Shown here: piece after piece, positions 1 through 9,734 of the stretch | Position numbering within the stretch: the stretch's first letter is position 1 | Layout: each line of letters begins with the position of its first letter | Source of the DNA: Haloimpatiens lingqiaonensis | Lineage (GTDB): Bacteria; Bacillota; Clostridia; Clostridiales; Clostridiaceae | Assembly (NCBI RefSeq): GCF_901447495.1 | Contig: NZ_CABDWS010000001.1 | Span: 1 to 64,000, forward strand | Reading direction: 5' to 3' | DNA: 64,000 nt | Notes under the pieces: generated by a model | The model's database searches: none | Seen by the model: the letters and a program-made list of their open reading frames with translations, nothing else | What the model was told of the DNA's origin: nothing | Position numbers and translations under genes: made by a program

Positions 1-215
1 TTACTATTATTAATCACAACTATATCTTTTATACTAAAATAAGGTAGTTTTAAAAGTAAAGTTAACGATATTATTAAAAGTACAGAAGTTAAAAGAAAAA
101 ACTTTATAATGGTTTTTTTTCTTTTTCTCTTTTTAATAAGATTTTCCCTATTTTCAATTATATATTTGCTTTCTTCTAAATAAGTTACATTATTTTTTTT
201 ATTATTTTTCTCCAT
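1..215 (-). CDS. ftsQ: Cell division protein FtsQ/DivIB, N-terminal part (cut by window edge)
   Basis: Only the first ~71 residues lie in the window; the 3' end is cut off. The start ATG at 213-215 is preceded by a GAGGAAG Shine-Dalgarno. The protein begins with a ~35-residue charged cytoplasmic tail (MEKNNKKNN...), then one membrane helix (about residues 36-55), then PYFSIKDIVVINN, which looks like the first strand of a POTRA domain. This is the architecture of FtsQ/DivIB, a bitopic divisome protein that bridges FtsL/FtsB-type proteins. Its place as the last visible gene of the division cluster, downstream of the FtsW/SpoVE gene, agrees. Identification rests on topology and context, since little conserved sequence is visible. 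Confidence 0.72.
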   Translation of the reverse strand, partial: MEKNNKKNNVTYLEESKYIIENRENLIKKRKRKKTIIKFFLLTSVLLIISLTLLLKLPYFSIKDIVVINNS

Positions 216-296
216 AACTTCCTCATCTCTCTAAATCAAATCTAAGTCAGAAAAAATTGTTGAAAAACATTAATCTATCTATATATTTTATCATAA

Positions 297-332
297 TATA
301 AATTAGCATACCAGTAGGTATGCTAATTTATA
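297..332 (-). terminator. Perfect 16-bp hairpin at the 3' end of the SEDS gene
   Basis: Positions 297-312 and 317-332 are exact inverted repeats around an AGTA tetraloop. The stop codon of the SEDS gene (323-325) lies in the stem. No clear T-run follows on the minus strand, so it may be an attenuator or mRNA-stabilising hairpin between spoVE and ftsQ and not a full terminator. Confidence 0.5.
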
Positions 333-1423
333 TTGCTCTGCCTAGAAATGTTTAATAATATTCCCATTGCAGCCATATTAAATAATAATGCAGATCCTCC
401 ATAGCTTATAAAGGGCAATGGTACCCCTGTTACTGGCATAGAACCAGTGGCAACTGCTATGTTAATGAGAGCTTGAACTCCCACTACAGATGTTATTCCT
501 ATAGCCAAAATACTGCCATAAACATCTGCAGCCTTTATAGCAACTTTTATACCTCTCCATACAAATACTATAAATAAAGTTATTATGAATATACACCCTA
601 TTAATCCTAATTCTTCTCCTATAACTGAAAATATAAAGTCATTGTGAGGTTCCGGCATAAAGTTCTTTTGCCTTGATCTTGTAAAACCTACTCCTAAAAT
701 TCCTCCAGATCCTAAGGAAAGCAGTGATTGTATTAATTGATATCCTGTCTTTTTGGGATCTAACCACGGATTTCTAAAACTCATAAGCCTAGCCAATCTG
801 TAATCTTCTGTTATTGTAAATACAACCCCTGCAGCAACTAAAAGAGAGCCCAAGCCAATTAAATGTATCATTTTTGCTCCAGAACAAAATAATATTATAA
901 CCGTAACTATCATTATTACAGATGCTATACTAAGGTTTTTTTCCTTTAAAACTAATGCTGCATAAACACCTGATACCAAAAGGAAGGGAAAAATTCCATA
1001 AATTAAACTTTTAACTTTTTCTCCTTTTCTTTCTATACTTTTAGCCATATAAAGTACTACAGTATATTTAGCTATTTCTGATGGCTGAATAGTTAACGGT
1101 CCTAATCTTATCCACCTTTGAGCATTATTCACTGGTGGAAATGCAAATACTGCCAGTAATAACACTATTGTCATTAACATAATTATTTCATTATATTTTT
1201 TTAATATATGATAATCTATATTTAATATAATTATCATAAAAATAAATCCCAAAATAGAAAAAGCAAACTGCTTTTTAAAAAAGAAGAATCCATCCTTTTG
1301 GAAATAAAGAGCGCTATTATAACTAGCACTTCCTACTATCACTACCCCTATTGTTACTAAAAGAATTATTGTAGTAAATAAAACAAAATCTATCTTTCCT
1401 TTTTTTAATTTGGGTATATTCAT
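323..1423 (-). CDS. spoVE: SEDS peptidoglycan glycosyltransferase, FtsW/SpoVE type
   Basis: This 366-residue polytopic protein belongs to the SEDS family (FtsW/RodA/SpoVE), which polymerises lipid II in the membrane together with a class B PBP. About ten hydrophobic segments are visible, plus family-typical stretches: NNAQRWIRLGPLTIQPSEIAK in the middle, the PHNDFIFSVIGEELG loop, and GVPLPFISYGGSALL near the C terminus. The ATG at 1423 has a strong AGGAGG upstream. It lies in the division cluster, 23 bases after mraY, next to a SpoVD-type PBP. That favours FtsW or SpoVE over RodA, but sequence alone does not separate the vegetative from the sporulation paralogue. Confidence 0.88.
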   Translation of the reverse strand: MNIPKLKKGKIDFVLFTTIILLVTIGVVIVGSASYNSALYFQKDGFFFFKKQFAFSILGFIFMIIILNIDYHILKKYNEIIMLMTIVLLLAVFAFPPVNNAQRWIRLGPLTIQPSEIAKYTVVLYMAKSIERKGEKVKSLIYGIFPFLLVSGVYAALVLKEKNLSIASVIMIVTVIILFCSGAKMIHLIGLGSLLVAAGVVFTITEDYRLARLMSFRNPWLDPKKTGYQLIQSLLSLGSGGILGVGFTRSRQKNFMPEPHNDFIFSVIGEELGLIGCIFIITLFIVFVWRGIKVAIKAADVYGSILAIGITSVVGVQALINIAVATGSMPVTGVPLPFISYGGSALLFNMAAMGILLNISRQSNIN

Positions 1424-1446
1424 GCTATATCCTCCTGATTAATTAC

Positions 1447-2403
1447 TTATAAGTTTGTCAAGGATAAGAAAGCTACCAAACATAGTATAGTTGTAATTAT
1501 ACTAAACATTGACACAACTTTTGTTTCATGCCATCCACTTAGCTCAAAGTGATGATGAATAGGACTCATTTTAAATACCCTTTTACCTGTTAATTTGAAG
1601 GAAGTAACTTGTATAATTACTGATAATGCTTCCAATACATATATTCCTCCAACTATTAAAACTATCAAAGGTAACTTAAGCATCATTGCTACTGCTGCCA
1701 CAGCTCCCCCTAATGCCAAAGATCCAGTGTCTCCCATAAATACTGCTGCTGGAAAAGCATTGTATCTTAAAAATCCTAAAAGTGCTCCTGCTGTAGTAGC
1801 ACAAAATATTGCTATTTTATATTCTCCCATAGCAAAGCTTACTAGAGCAAAGAAGGTCATAACTAAAAGTGTAACAGAAGAAGCTAAACCATCTAGTCCA
1901 TCAGTTAAGTTAACAGCATTAGTGGTGGCTGCAAAATAGAAAATAATAAACGGTATATAAAAACTTCCCAAATTCCATGTTTTGTTTGCAAATGGCATTA
2001 TTATTGAAGTTCCTACATTGTTAGCTCCGTAAAATGCTAACACTCCAGAGGCTACCAATAAAAGTATCATTTTCTGATAAGCTCTTAATCCTAAATTATT
2101 TTTGTGAATTATTTTAAGTATGTCATCTAAAAATCCTATGGCTCCAAAGGCAATAAAGGAATATAAAACTACCATGGACTTATCCTGTGGATTTCTAATG
2201 GCAACAATCATTGTTATGGTAACAGAAATTATAAATATGATACCTCCCATAGTAGGGGTACCTGATTTTTTCATGTGACTTTTAGGTCCTTCTTCTCTTA
2301 TTATTTGTCCAAACTTTAATTTATGAAGCATAGGAATTAACAAGGGACCTCCAATTAAAGATATTAAAAATGCAACTAATAGCCAATATATCATTACTTT
2401 CAT
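1447..2403 (-). CDS. mraY: Phospho-N-acetylmuramoyl-pentapeptide transferase
   Basis: MraY (318 residues) transfers phospho-MurNAc-pentapeptide from UDP to undecaprenyl phosphate, giving lipid I, the first membrane step of peptidoglycan synthesis. About ten membrane helices are visible. Family motifs present are FLDDILKI (catalytic Asp pair), [20 protein letters not shown] and the HHHFELSGW loop. Length is typical. The ATG at 2403 follows AGAAGGTG. It sits 13 bases after murF and just before the SEDS gene, the usual order of the cluster. Confidence 0.96.
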   Translation of the reverse strand: MKVMIYWLLVAFLISLIGGPLLIPMLHKLKFGQIIREEGPKSHMKKSGTPTMGGIIFIISVTITMIVAIRNPQDKSMVVLYSFIAFGAIGFLDDILKIIHKNNLGLRAYQKMILLLVASGVLAFYGANNVGTSIIMPFANKTWNLGSFYIPFIIFYFAATTNAVNLTDGLDGLASSVTLLVMTFFALVSFAMGEYKIAIFCATTAGALLGFLRYNAFPAAVFMGDTGSLALGGAVAAVAMMLKLPLIVLIVGGIYVLEALSVIIQVTSFKLTGKRVFKMSPIHHHFELSGWHETKVVSMFSIITTILCLVAFLSLTNL

Positions 2404-2416
2404 ATTTACACCTTCT

Positions 2417-3793
2417 TTAGCAATTTATTTTCTGAAGTTTTTCTACTACATTTTCAAATTTCATGTATCTTGAAGCTTTTACTAAAACATAGTCATCCTC
2501 TTGTAAAAAGTTATCCATATACTGCTCTAGTTCTTCTAAATTATTGAAATGTTTAAAGTTTTCTTCACCAAATCCCTCTTTAAAAGCTTCTTTAAATTCT
2601 CCCATTGAGAATAAGTAATCTATTCCTTTTTCCTTTGCATATTCCGCTACCTGTCTATGTGCTTCATAAGCCATATGTCCTAATTCCCTCATGGTTCCAA
2701 GTATAGCTATTTTTCTATTACATTTTACATTTACAAGCACATCTACAGCAGCCCTTACAGAATCAGGGCTTGAATTATAACAATCATTTATTATGGTAAA
2801 CTTTTCACCTCTTATAAAATCCAATCTCATAGAAGTAGCCTCTATATTTTTAAATCCTGCTATTATATCTTCATAAGCTACTCCTAGTTTTATAGCACAA
2901 GCAATGGCAAGCAATGAATTATATACATTATGTTTACCAAGCATATCTAAAGTTATTTTTTTAATACCACTTGAAGATTTTTCTTTTAAGTCGTATGAAA
3001 TTCCTTCTTCATTTAATATTATATTTTCAGCCCAGTATTGATTATTCCTATTTATTCCAACCTTAATTAAATTAAAATTGTTTTCTTTAATATTTGATAA
3101 AAATTCATCATCACCATTTACAATTAAAGTGTTTTCACTTTTGAAGAAATCTACTATCTCCATTTTTGCCTTAAGTATATTTTCTCTAGTCTTTAAATTT
3201 TCTATATGTGAAACACCTATATTTGTTATAATGGCCACATCTGGCTTTGCCACCTCCGAAAGCCTATGAATTTCACCTAAGTTACTCATACCCATTTCTA
3301 ATACTGCTACTTCATAGGTATTATCTAAAGACATAATCATAAGTGGAAGACCTATTTCATTATTAAAGTTACCCTTGGTTTTAAAAACTTTATATTTTTG
3401 GCTTAAAGCTGCAGCTACCACATCTTTAGTAGATGTTTTTCCTGTTGAACCAGTAATGCCCACAATCTTTAAGTTTAATTTTTCTCTATAGTATTTAGCT
3501 AAATCCATCAATGCTTTATATGTATTTTTAACTAATATAATAGAAGTTTCTTCTTTAATATTATCCTTATTAAAGTTAACATCATTAACAATACAAAGAG
3601 TTGCTCCTTTATTACTAGCTTCTTCTATAAACTCATTGGCATCAAATCTTTCTCCCTTTAGAGCTATAAATATATCTCCTTCTTTTAAACTTCTAGTATC
3701 AGTATTAACTTTTGTGAATTTTTCACTTTTACCCTTTAAAATTATTTCTCCCTTTACTGCATTTTGTATTTCTTGTAAAGTTAATTTTTCCAC
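2417..3793 (-). CDS. murF: UDP-N-acetylmuramoyl-tripeptide--D-Ala-D-Ala ligase
   Basis: MurF (458 residues) is a cytoplasmic Mur ligase that adds D-Ala-D-Ala to UDP-MurNAc-tripeptide. It has the three-domain layout: an N-terminal substrate domain (residues ~1-85), a central ATPase with P-loop [13 protein letters not shown] at ~113-125 and [12 protein letters not shown], and a C-terminal domain with [10 protein letters not shown] and ILGTMRELG. The start is a GTG at 3793 with GGAGC upstream, and it directly abuts the murE stop codon, suggesting translational coupling. Confidence 0.95.
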   Translation of the reverse strand: MEKLTLQEIQNAVKGEIILKGKSEKFTKVNTDTRSLKEGDIFIALKGERFDANEFIEEASNKGATLCIVNDVNFNKDNIKEETSIILVKNTYKALMDLAKYYREKLNLKIVGITGSTGKTSTKDVVAAALSQKYKVFKTKGNFNNEIGLPLMIMSLDNTYEVAVLEMGMSNLGEIHRLSEVAKPDVAIITNIGVSHIENLKTRENILKAKMEIVDFFKSENTLIVNGDDEFLSNIKENNFNLIKVGINRNNQYWAENIILNEEGISYDLKEKSSSGIKKITLDMLGKHNVYNSLLAIACAIKLGVAYEDIIAGFKNIEATSMRLDFIRGEKFTIINDCYNSSPDSVRAAVDVLVNVKCNRKIAILGTMRELGHMAYEAHRQVAEYAKEKGIDYLFSMGEFKEAFKEGFGEENFKHFNNLEELEQYMDNFLQEDDYVLVKASRYMKFENVVEKLQKINC

Positions 3794-5242
3794 CTAAAAC
3801 AGCTCCTTTACTATCTCAGCAATAACTTCTCTTTCGTCAAAGTGAATAGTTTCATTTTTAAGCACTTGATAATCTTCATGGCCTTTTCCTGCAACTACAA
3901 TAACATCTCCTTTTTTAGCTATTTCCATAGCTTTTTTAATTCCCTCTCTTCTATCAGCAATAACAATATAATTTTCTTTAGTTATGCCTCTAACTATATC
4001 CTCTATTATCTTATCAGGATCTTCAGTTCTAGGATTATCTGAAGTTATTATAGCTACATCGCTTAATCCAGCACCTATTTCTCCCATTATAGGTCTTTTA
4101 GTTTTATCTCTATCTCCTCCACATCCAAATACACTTATAAGTCTGCCTTTTGTAAATTCCCTAGCTGTTTCTAATATATTTTGGAGTCCATCTGGAGTAT
4201 GTGCATAATCTACTATCACATCAAAACCTAAATTGTATTGCTTTGTAACTATTTCACATCTTCCTGGCACTTGAACTTTATTAAGCCCTTTTATAACTTT
4301 ATTAATGTCTATGCCTTCATTTAAACATGCAGCAGCACTTCCTAATGCATTATACACATTATAATTTCCTGGTATCTGCAAATCTATATTTTCATATATA
4401 TCTCCATACAAAATTTTAAACTGGGCACCTCTAGGATGTATTTCTATATGTTCAGCTTTTATATCTGCATTTTTATGAATTCCATAAGTTAATTTTCTAT
4501 TATTTACATCTGATAATATTTTTTCACCATAGGAGTCATCTATATTCACAATAGCATTAGCACTATTTTTAAATAATTCCAATTTAGCTCCATAATAATT
4601 TTCAAAGGTCTTGTGGAAATCCAAATGGTCTTGAGTTAAATTTGTAAATATTCCTTGGCAAAACTTCACTCCATATACCCTATTTAAGCTTAAGGAATGG
4701 GAAGACACCTCCATAACACAGTAATGTACACCTTTATCAACCATTTTTTTAAATAACTCATGTAATTCCAATGATTCAGGTGTAGTCCTTTCAGAATGTA
4801 GTTTTTCATTCCCTATATAATTAGCTATAGTACCTATTAATCCAACTTTGTACCCAGCTTCCTCTAAAATACTTTTTATCATAAATGCTGAAGTTGTTTT
4901 TCCATTGGTACCTGTTATGCCTATTATTTTCATTTTTTCAGCTGGCCTGCCATAGAAATTTGCGGAGCATAAAGCCAGCGCTTTTCTTCCATCCTCCACC
5001 TTTATAACAGTAGCATTATCTATAGTTTCTTCCACATATTCTTCACATACAATGGCACTGGCACCCTTTTGCAACGCTGAAGAAATAAACTTGTGCCCGT
5101 CTACATTGAAACCTTTAATACAAAAAAACACATCTCCCTTTTGTATCTTTCTAGAATCATATTGAATACTGTTTATTTCTAAATCATCATTTCCTTGCAA
5201 TACACTATAATCTAAATCTTCTAGTAATTTTTTTAACTTCAT
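3794..5242 (-). CDS. murE: UDP-MurNAc-tripeptide synthetase, meso-DAP-adding
   Basis: MurE adds the third stem-peptide residue. The P-loop [13 protein letters not shown] and the substrate-binding motif DNPRTEDP are present; DNPR is the signature of enzymes using meso-diaminopimelate. The ATG at 5242 ([10 protein letters not shown]) is preferred: it has GGAGTG 8 bases upstream. The longer reading to 5302 would add 20 residues unlike the family and would start inside a hairpin (5275-5305). The resulting length, 482 residues, is normal. The gene is followed without a gap by murF. Confidence 0.95.
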   Translation of the reverse strand: MKLKKLLEDLDYSVLQGNDDLEINSIQYDSRKIQKGDVFFCIKGFNVDGHKFISSALQKGASAIVCEEYVEETIDNATVIKVEDGRKALALCSANFYGRPAEKMKIIGITGTNGKTTSAFMIKSILEEAGYKVGLIGTIANYIGNEKLHSERTTPESLELHELFKKMVDKGVHYCVMEVSSHSLSLNRVYGVKFCQGIFTNLTQDHLDFHKTFENYYGAKLELFKNSANAIVNIDDSYGEKILSDVNNRKLTYGIHKNADIKAEHIEIHPRGAQFKILYGDIYENIDLQIPGNYNVYNALGSAAACLNEGIDINKVIKGLNKVQVPGRCEIVTKQYNLGFDVIVDYAHTPDGLQNILETAREFTKGRLISVFGCGGDRDKTKRPIMGEIGAGLSDVAIITSDNPRTEDPDKIIEDIVRGITKENYIVIADRREGIKKAMEIAKKGDVIVVAGKGHEDYQVLKNETIHFDEREVIAEIVKELF

Positions 5243-5274
5243 AAAACCACTCCATTTCACTAGCAATACAAATG

Positions 5275-5305
5275 CTGTTGACAAATATAATAATTTTGTC
5301 AACAG
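5275..5305 (-). other. Perfect 11-bp inverted repeat between spoVD and murE
   Basis: The arms 5275-5285 and 5295-5305 are exact reverse complements (CTGTTGACAAA) around a 9-base AT loop. It sits in the 70-base gap between the PBP stop and the murE start, with no U-run. A role as an mRNA-processing or attenuation hairpin, or a protein-binding palindrome, is conjecture. Confidence 0.5.
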
Positions 5306-5312
5306 CCTAATA

Positions 5313-7490
5313 TTAATCGCCTATCACATTAAGGTGTAAATTTATTAAGGTTCCTTTAGATACCTTTTCACCTGGTTTTATACTTTGCTCAGACACTAGT
5401 CCCTGGCCAGTATACTCAACCCTTAAGCCTAATTCTCTTAAAATTTTAGAAGCACTTTCCTGTGTACATCCAAATAAATTAGGAACCGCTACTTCCTTAT
5501 TATAATTTCCGCCATTTCCACTGTAAAGTATTATTTTAGAGTTTTCTTTTACAGTATATCCAGGTTTAGGGTTTATATCTTGTATATACTCCCCATCTCC
5601 TTCTATATCAGCACTTAATCCATTATCCTTTAATATTTTTAAGGCATCACTCTTTTTCATTCCCCTAATTTCAGGCACTATTACGTCTTTTAACAAACTT
5701 TTAGCTATCTCTTCTCCACTAGCATCTGTTTTAAATGCTAGATAATTGAAAATATCATAAAAAACTTGTTTAGCTACTACTGTTGCTATTTGTCCTGCAT
5801 AATAATTAGATGGATCTGGTTCATCTATAGATACCATAATAGATATCTTAGGGTTATTAGCTGGAGCCATTCCTCCAAAGGACGCTATATATTTGCCGCT
5901 TGCATATTTTCCATTTATAACCTTTTGAGCTGTTCCTGTTTTACCAGCTATATGATATCCATCTATAAAGGCTTTTCTTCCTCCACCCTCTGAAATTACC
6001 TTTTCTAGATATCCTCTCAACTGTTCTGCTATATTTTTATCTATAATTTGCTTTTGATCATATTTATCATATTCTTTATAAACCACTTCTTTACCTTCAA
6101 TATTTCTAGATATTTCTTTTAGCATATGAGGTCTTATCCATTTTCCTCCGTTAGCAATGGCATTGAATGCAGTCATATATTGAATACAGGATACAGTATT
6201 AGTTTGGCCAAAAGATATAGTTGCTAAATCTGTATTAGTTATTTTTTCTGTAGGTTTTATTATTCCAACAGCTTCTCCATTTAAATCTATACCAGTTTTT
6301 TTGCCAAATCCAAAAGCCTTTATATATTTATTTAATTTTTCAGCCCCTACCTTTTCTCCCACGTCCATAAATCCTACGTTACAGGAATTTTTAAGTATAT
6401 CCACAAAGCTCTGGGTTCCATGTCCTGAAGTTTTCCAGCAACGTATAGTATTGCTTCCAATCCTTCTAGATCCATTACATACTACGCTATAACTGCTAGG
6501 CTCAATTACTTTTTCACTTAATGCTGCTGTAGCTGTAACTACTTTAAATATGGAACCTGGCTCAAAAGTATCACTTACTATTCTATTTCTCCATTTTTGT
6601 TGCAATTCTTCATAGGAAAGATTTTCTTCCCATGGATTATTGGGATTATAATCTGGTTTATTAACCATAGCAAGTACTTCACCATTACTAGGATCCATAA
6701 CTAATATGGAAACTGCCTTTGCTTTATTTACTCTTAAAGCTTCATCTGCAGCTTTTTCTGCAAAATGTTGTATCATTTGGTCTATTGTAAGCACTACATC
6801 ATATCCATCTATAGGTTTTTCATATCTAGCTATGGAATAAGGCAGATCTTTTCTTCTACTGTCTGTTTCAGAAATTTTTTTTCCCTTAGTACCTCTTAAG
6901 TATTCATCATAAACAAGTTCTATGCCTGTCAATCCTTTTCCATCAGAATTAGTGTGACCCATGGCATGAGCTAAAAAATTCCCGTTAGGATAGTATCTCT
7001 TGGTATCTCCCGAAATAACTACCCCTTCAATATCTAAATTTCTTACCTTATCTGCTTTTTCCTTTTCAATTCTTCTTGCTAATATGGCAGCTCCTATTTG
7101 TTTGCCATTTATTGTTTTCTTTATAGTTTTCAATACCTCTAATTGATCCATATCCAAGGCCTCTGCCAATTTTTTACTCACAGCAACCTCAGATATCTTT
7201 TTATCTTTCATATAAGCTCTTAATGTATTTAAATCTAAATCCACCCTGTATACATTGGCGCTTATAGCTAACTCATTGCCGTTTCTATCTAGTATATCTC
7301 CTCTTTTAGGATCAATCTGCACAATGCTAGTCCATTGAGAAACTGCCTTTTTCTTATATTCTGGAGACTTATATACCATTAGATAAAACAGTCTAGAAAC
7401 CAGTGCAAAAAAAACCAAAAGGAAAATTAAAAATACCCATACCATTCTCTTTCGCATTGTTCCTCTATCTTTATAAATTCTTTTTGCCAA
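5313..7490 (-). CDS. spoVD: Class B penicillin-binding protein with two PASTA domains (SpoVD/PBP2B type)
   Basis: This 725-residue transpeptidase is anchored by one N-terminal helix (residues ~17-40). A PBP dimerisation domain follows, then the transpeptidase domain with the active-site motifs SIFK (S313), SCN (369-371) and KTGT (517-520). Two C-terminal PASTA domains follow (about 605-665 and 668-725, each beginning with VP). The class pairs with a SEDS glycosyltransferase, here spoVE. B. subtilis SpoVD carries one PASTA and PBP2B two, so this copy may serve both septation and spore cortex. It lies between ftsL and murE. Confidence 0.92.
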   Translation of the reverse strand: MAKRIYKDRGTMRKRMVWVFLIFLLVFFALVSRLFYLMVYKSPEYKKKAVSQWTSIVQIDPKRGDILDRNGNELAISANVYRVDLDLNTLRAYMKDKKISEVAVSKKLAEALDMDQLEVLKTIKKTINGKQIGAAILARRIEKEKADKVRNLDIEGVVISGDTKRYYPNGNFLAHAMGHTNSDGKGLTGIELVYDEYLRGTKGKKISETDSRRKDLPYSIARYEKPIDGYDVVLTIDQMIQHFAEKAADEALRVNKAKAVSILVMDPSNGEVLAMVNKPDYNPNNPWEENLSYEELQQKWRNRIVSDTFEPGSIFKVVTATAALSEKVIEPSSYSVVCNGSRRIGSNTIRCWKTSGHGTQSFVDILKNSCNVGFMDVGEKVGAEKLNKYIKAFGFGKKTGIDLNGEAVGIIKPTEKITNTDLATISFGQTNTVSCIQYMTAFNAIANGGKWIRPHMLKEISRNIEGKEVVYKEYDKYDQKQIIDKNIAEQLRGYLEKVISEGGGRKAFIDGYHIAGKTGTAQKVINGKYASGKYIASFGGMAPANNPKISIMVSIDEPDPSNYYAGQIATVVAKQVFYDIFNYLAFKTDASGEEIAKSLLKDVIVPEIRGMKKSDALKILKDNGLSADIEGDGEYIQDINPKPGYTVKENSKIILYSGNGGNYNKEVAVPNLFGCTQESASKILRELGLRVEYTGQGLVSEQSIKPGEKVSKGTLINLHLNVIGD

Positions 7491-7503
7491 ACTACTACCT
7501 CCA

Positions 7504-7998
7504 TTAGAATAACTTGCTCTTAATAAATTCTATAAAAGATAATTTTTTTGTATCTTTCTTCTGAAGTTTATTATCTTTAAAATATTTAGTATCTAAATCA
7601 CAATAAATTGCCTGACCTAAATTTGGCCTTTCCATATTTAATTTTTTAACAGCTATTTCTTCAATGTACTTAATATTATCATATTTTAATAGCTCAACTT
7701 TTAAATTTTCATTTTCCTTACCTATGGTTGCTATTTGATTTTGCATGGTTATAGATTCTTGTCTTAAATTACAAATATATGCAAAACGCATAACTAAAAT
7801 AATGCCCATGGAAAATCCAATTCCTATACTTAACATAATTTTTAACTTATTTTTTACTAATTTTTCTTTTCTTTTATTTATTAGTTCTATTTCCTTCTGT
7901 TGTTGCTTTCTACGTTCCTGTTGGTAGTCTCTTTCTTCTCTTTTAGGTACTAATGCCGTGCTTCCATCTACTATATTGTTTTTATTCATCAATATCAA
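7504..7998 (-). CDS. ftsL: FtsL-like septum protein
   Basis: This is a small bitopic protein: a basic, Lys/Glu/Gln-rich cytoplasmic tail (to about residue 50), one membrane helix (IMLSIGIGFSMGIILVMRFAY), then an outside coiled-coil segment (LRQESITMQNQIATIGKENE...). That topology and the place between rsmH and the class B PBP identify FtsL, which recruits the septal synthase. The start is uncertain. A TTG at 7998 has AGGGGTG six bases upstream and is chosen here. A GTG at 8007 would overlap that Shine-Dalgarno, and an ATG at 7989 is also in frame. Confidence 0.8.
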   Translation of the reverse strand: MILMNKNNIVDGSTALVPKREERDYQQERRKQQQKEIELINKRKEKLVKNKLKIMLSIGIGFSMGIILVMRFAYICNLRQESITMQNQIATIGKENENLKVELLKYDNIKYIEEIAVKKLNMERPNLGQAIYCDLDTKYFKDNKLQKKDTKKLSFIEFIKSKLF

Positions 7999-8025
7999 TT
8001 TATTCACCCCTATTTCATTTTAGAA

Positions 8026-8955
8026 CTATACTTTTTCCCCAACCCTTAATTTTGCACTTTTACTTCTTGAATTATTCTGTAATTCCTCTTCTGATGCCAC
8101 TATTGGTTTTCTATTTATAACTTTAAGTGTTTGTTTCTTTCCACAAACACATACTGGAAAATCTTTAGGACAAGTACATGGATTTTGTAATTGATTAAAT
8201 TTATTCTTTACAATTCTATCTTCTAAAGAGTGAAAAGTTATTATTGCTATTCTTCCATTTGTATTTAATCTATTTACTCCATCCTCTATTGCTTTGTCCA
8301 ATATGTATAATTCTCTATTAACTTCAATTCTTATGGCTTGGAATGTCCTCTTTGCTGGATGACCTTCTCTTCTAAATTTAGCTGGAATAGAATTCCTAAT
8401 CACATCCACTAACTGAAGAGTTGTTTCTATTGGCTTTTCAGTTCTTTCTTTTACTATATTAAAGGCAATCCTCTTTGCAAACTTTTCCTCGCCATACTCT
8501 TTTATTATTCTATATAGTTCTTTTTCTTCATATCCATTTACTACATCGTAAGCTGAAAAATCATTTTCCCTGTTCATTCTCATGTCTAAAGGAGCGTCTT
8601 GCATGTAGCTAAATCCTCTTTCTCCCTCATCTAATTGGTGTGAGGAAACTCCTAAATCCATTAAAATACCATCTACTTTTTCTATGCTTAAGCCTTCAAG
8701 TATCTCCTCTATGTTATAAAAATTATCATGTACATATGTAACATTTTTAAAGTCCTTTAGTTTTTCACCTGCTGCTTTTAAAGCATTAGTATCTTGATCA
8801 ATACCTATAAGCCTGCCCTTGGGTGATAATCTATTAAGTATTTCTATAGAGTGACCACCACCGCCTAATGTACAATCCACATATATACCATCTTCTTTAA
8901 TGTCTAATCCGTCTATTACTTCATCTAATAATACTGATATGTGTTTGAAATTCAT
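8026..8955 (-). CDS. rsmH: 16S rRNA m4C1402 methyltransferase
   Basis: RsmH (MraW) N4-methylates C1402 of 16S rRNA using S-adenosylmethionine. The SAM motif [14 protein letters not shown], the [19 protein letters not shown] block, [11 protein letters not shown] and [12 protein letters not shown] are all present. The ATG at 8955 ([13 protein letters not shown]) is chosen because AAGGAG lies upstream and the family begins with this segment; a longer frame to 8994 runs into mraZ. Length is 309 residues, normal for the family. Confidence 0.96.
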   Translation of the reverse strand: MNFKHISVLLDEVIDGLDIKEDGIYVDCTLGGGGHSIEILNRLSPKGRLIGIDQDTNALKAAGEKLKDFKNVTYVHDNFYNIEEILEGLSIEKVDGILMDLGVSSHQLDEGERGFSYMQDAPLDMRMNRENDFSAYDVVNGYEEKELYRIIKEYGEEKFAKRIAFNIVKERTEKPIETTLQLVDVIRNSIPAKFRREGHPAKRTFQAIRIEVNRELYILDKAIEDGVNRLNTNGRIAIITFHSLEDRIVKNKFNQLQNPCTCPKDFPVCVCGKKQTLKVINRKPIVASEEELQNNSRSKSAKLRVGEKV

Positions 8956-8977
8956 ATTACTTCTCCTTAAATTTAAT

Positions 8978-9406
8978 TTATATGCCAAGTTCACTCATTT
9001 GTTCCGCTATGGAATCAAAATCTACGTTAGAATTATTATATTCATCCCAATTTTCCTTGCTCCAAATTTCAATTCTAGTTGCTACACCTATACTTACTAT
9101 TTCCTTTTTTATATTGCCGTATTCACATAAACTTTGAGGTATTAAAACCCTTCCCTGTTTATCAGGTGTAACTTCATTGGCTCCAGAAAAGAAAAATCTC
9201 ACAAAGGTTCTAGCATTTTTATTAGTTAAAGGAAGCCCTTTTAATTTTTCCTCTAATTTTGCCCATTCATCCATAGGGTATGCATAAATGCAACCATCTA
9301 ATCCCTTGGTTAGCACAAACTTATCCCCTAACCCTTCTCTAAGTTTAGAGGGCACTATCATTCTATTTTTACTATCTAAAGCATGTTGATACTCCCCTAT
9401 AAACAT
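8978..9406 (-). CDS. mraZ: Transcriptional regulator MraZ
   Basis: MraZ (142 residues) has two tandem AbrB-like SpoVT domains: [19 protein letters not shown] at the N terminus and [16 protein letters not shown] in the second half. Both carry the D-x-K/Q-x-R core. The ATG at 9406 has GGAGGT upstream. In-frame codons up to 9457 run through the operator repeats and are rejected as coding. MraZ is known to repress its own division-cell-wall operon by binding repeats downstream of the promoter, and such repeats are visible at 9421-9460. Confidence 0.95.
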   Translation of the reverse strand: MFIGEYQHALDSKNRMIVPSKLREGLGDKFVLTKGLDGCIYAYPMDEWAKLEEKLKGLPLTNKNARTFVRFFFSGANEVTPDKQGRVLIPQSLCEYGNIKKEIVSIGVATRIEIWSKENWDEYNNSNVDFDSIAEQMSELGI

Positions 9407-9420
9407 ACACTTACCTCCAT

Positions 9421-9460
9421 GGACTACTTTGCTCCACTTTGCTCCACTTTTAACCACTAA
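9421..9460 (-). promoter_or_regulatory. Predicted MraZ operator: four 10-bp repeats
   Basis: Read on the minus strand, this stretch is TTAGTGGTTA, then AAAGTGGAGC twice, then AAAGTAGTCC: four copies of a 10-bp unit with AAAGTG at the core. Reported MraZ boxes in other Firmicutes and mollicutes have an AAAGTG core repeated at about one helical turn. The repeats lie immediately after the -10 box and before the mraZ Shine-Dalgarno, where a repressor would block transcription. Confidence 0.75.
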
Positions 9461-9466
9461 TACACT

Positions 9467-9495
9467 ATTCTATATTAAAGTTAAAATTCCTTCAA
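9467..9495 (-). promoter_or_regulatory. Sigma-A promoter of the division/cell-wall operon
   Basis: On the minus strand TTGAAG (9490-9495) and TAGAAT (9467-9472) are separated by 17 bases. Transcription would start near 9460, at the edge of the MraZ repeat array. Confidence 0.6.
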
Positions 9496-9637
9496 CATAA
9501 TATATATTTTTTTTAAATATTTTTTTAAAATTATTAAATTTATCATAGCAACTACCATATATACTATTTCCGCTTTATTAGAATGGCTTAAAGTCTATTT
9601 TCCTTGAAATGAATTTAATTCTAGAGTATAATTTTAC

Positions 9638-9666
9638 TTGACTTATAAACAAACATTATAAGTCAA
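9638..9666. other. Perfect 11-bp palindrome upstream of ychF
   Basis: The arms TTGACTTATAA (9638-9648) and TTATAAGTCAA (9656-9666) flank a 7-base spacer. It lies in the divergent mraZ-ychF gap, about 70 bases before the ychF start. It could be an operator or a leader hairpin; TTGACT could also serve as a -35 element, but no well-spaced -10 was found. Confidence 0.45.
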
Positions 9667-9734
9667 ATATTAAATGGATAATTATAAATTAGTATTATAT
9701 ACATTATTAATGTAAGAAAGGAATGTACATAGAT

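Noticed and set aside
5243-5302. 20-residue N-terminal extension of MurE
   Set aside because: It begins inside a perfect hairpin, lacks a ribosome binding site, and family members start at MKLKKLL-like sequence.
9407-9457. N-terminal extension of MraZ
   Set aside because: The extra codons are the MraZ operator repeats; GGAGGT precedes the shorter start.
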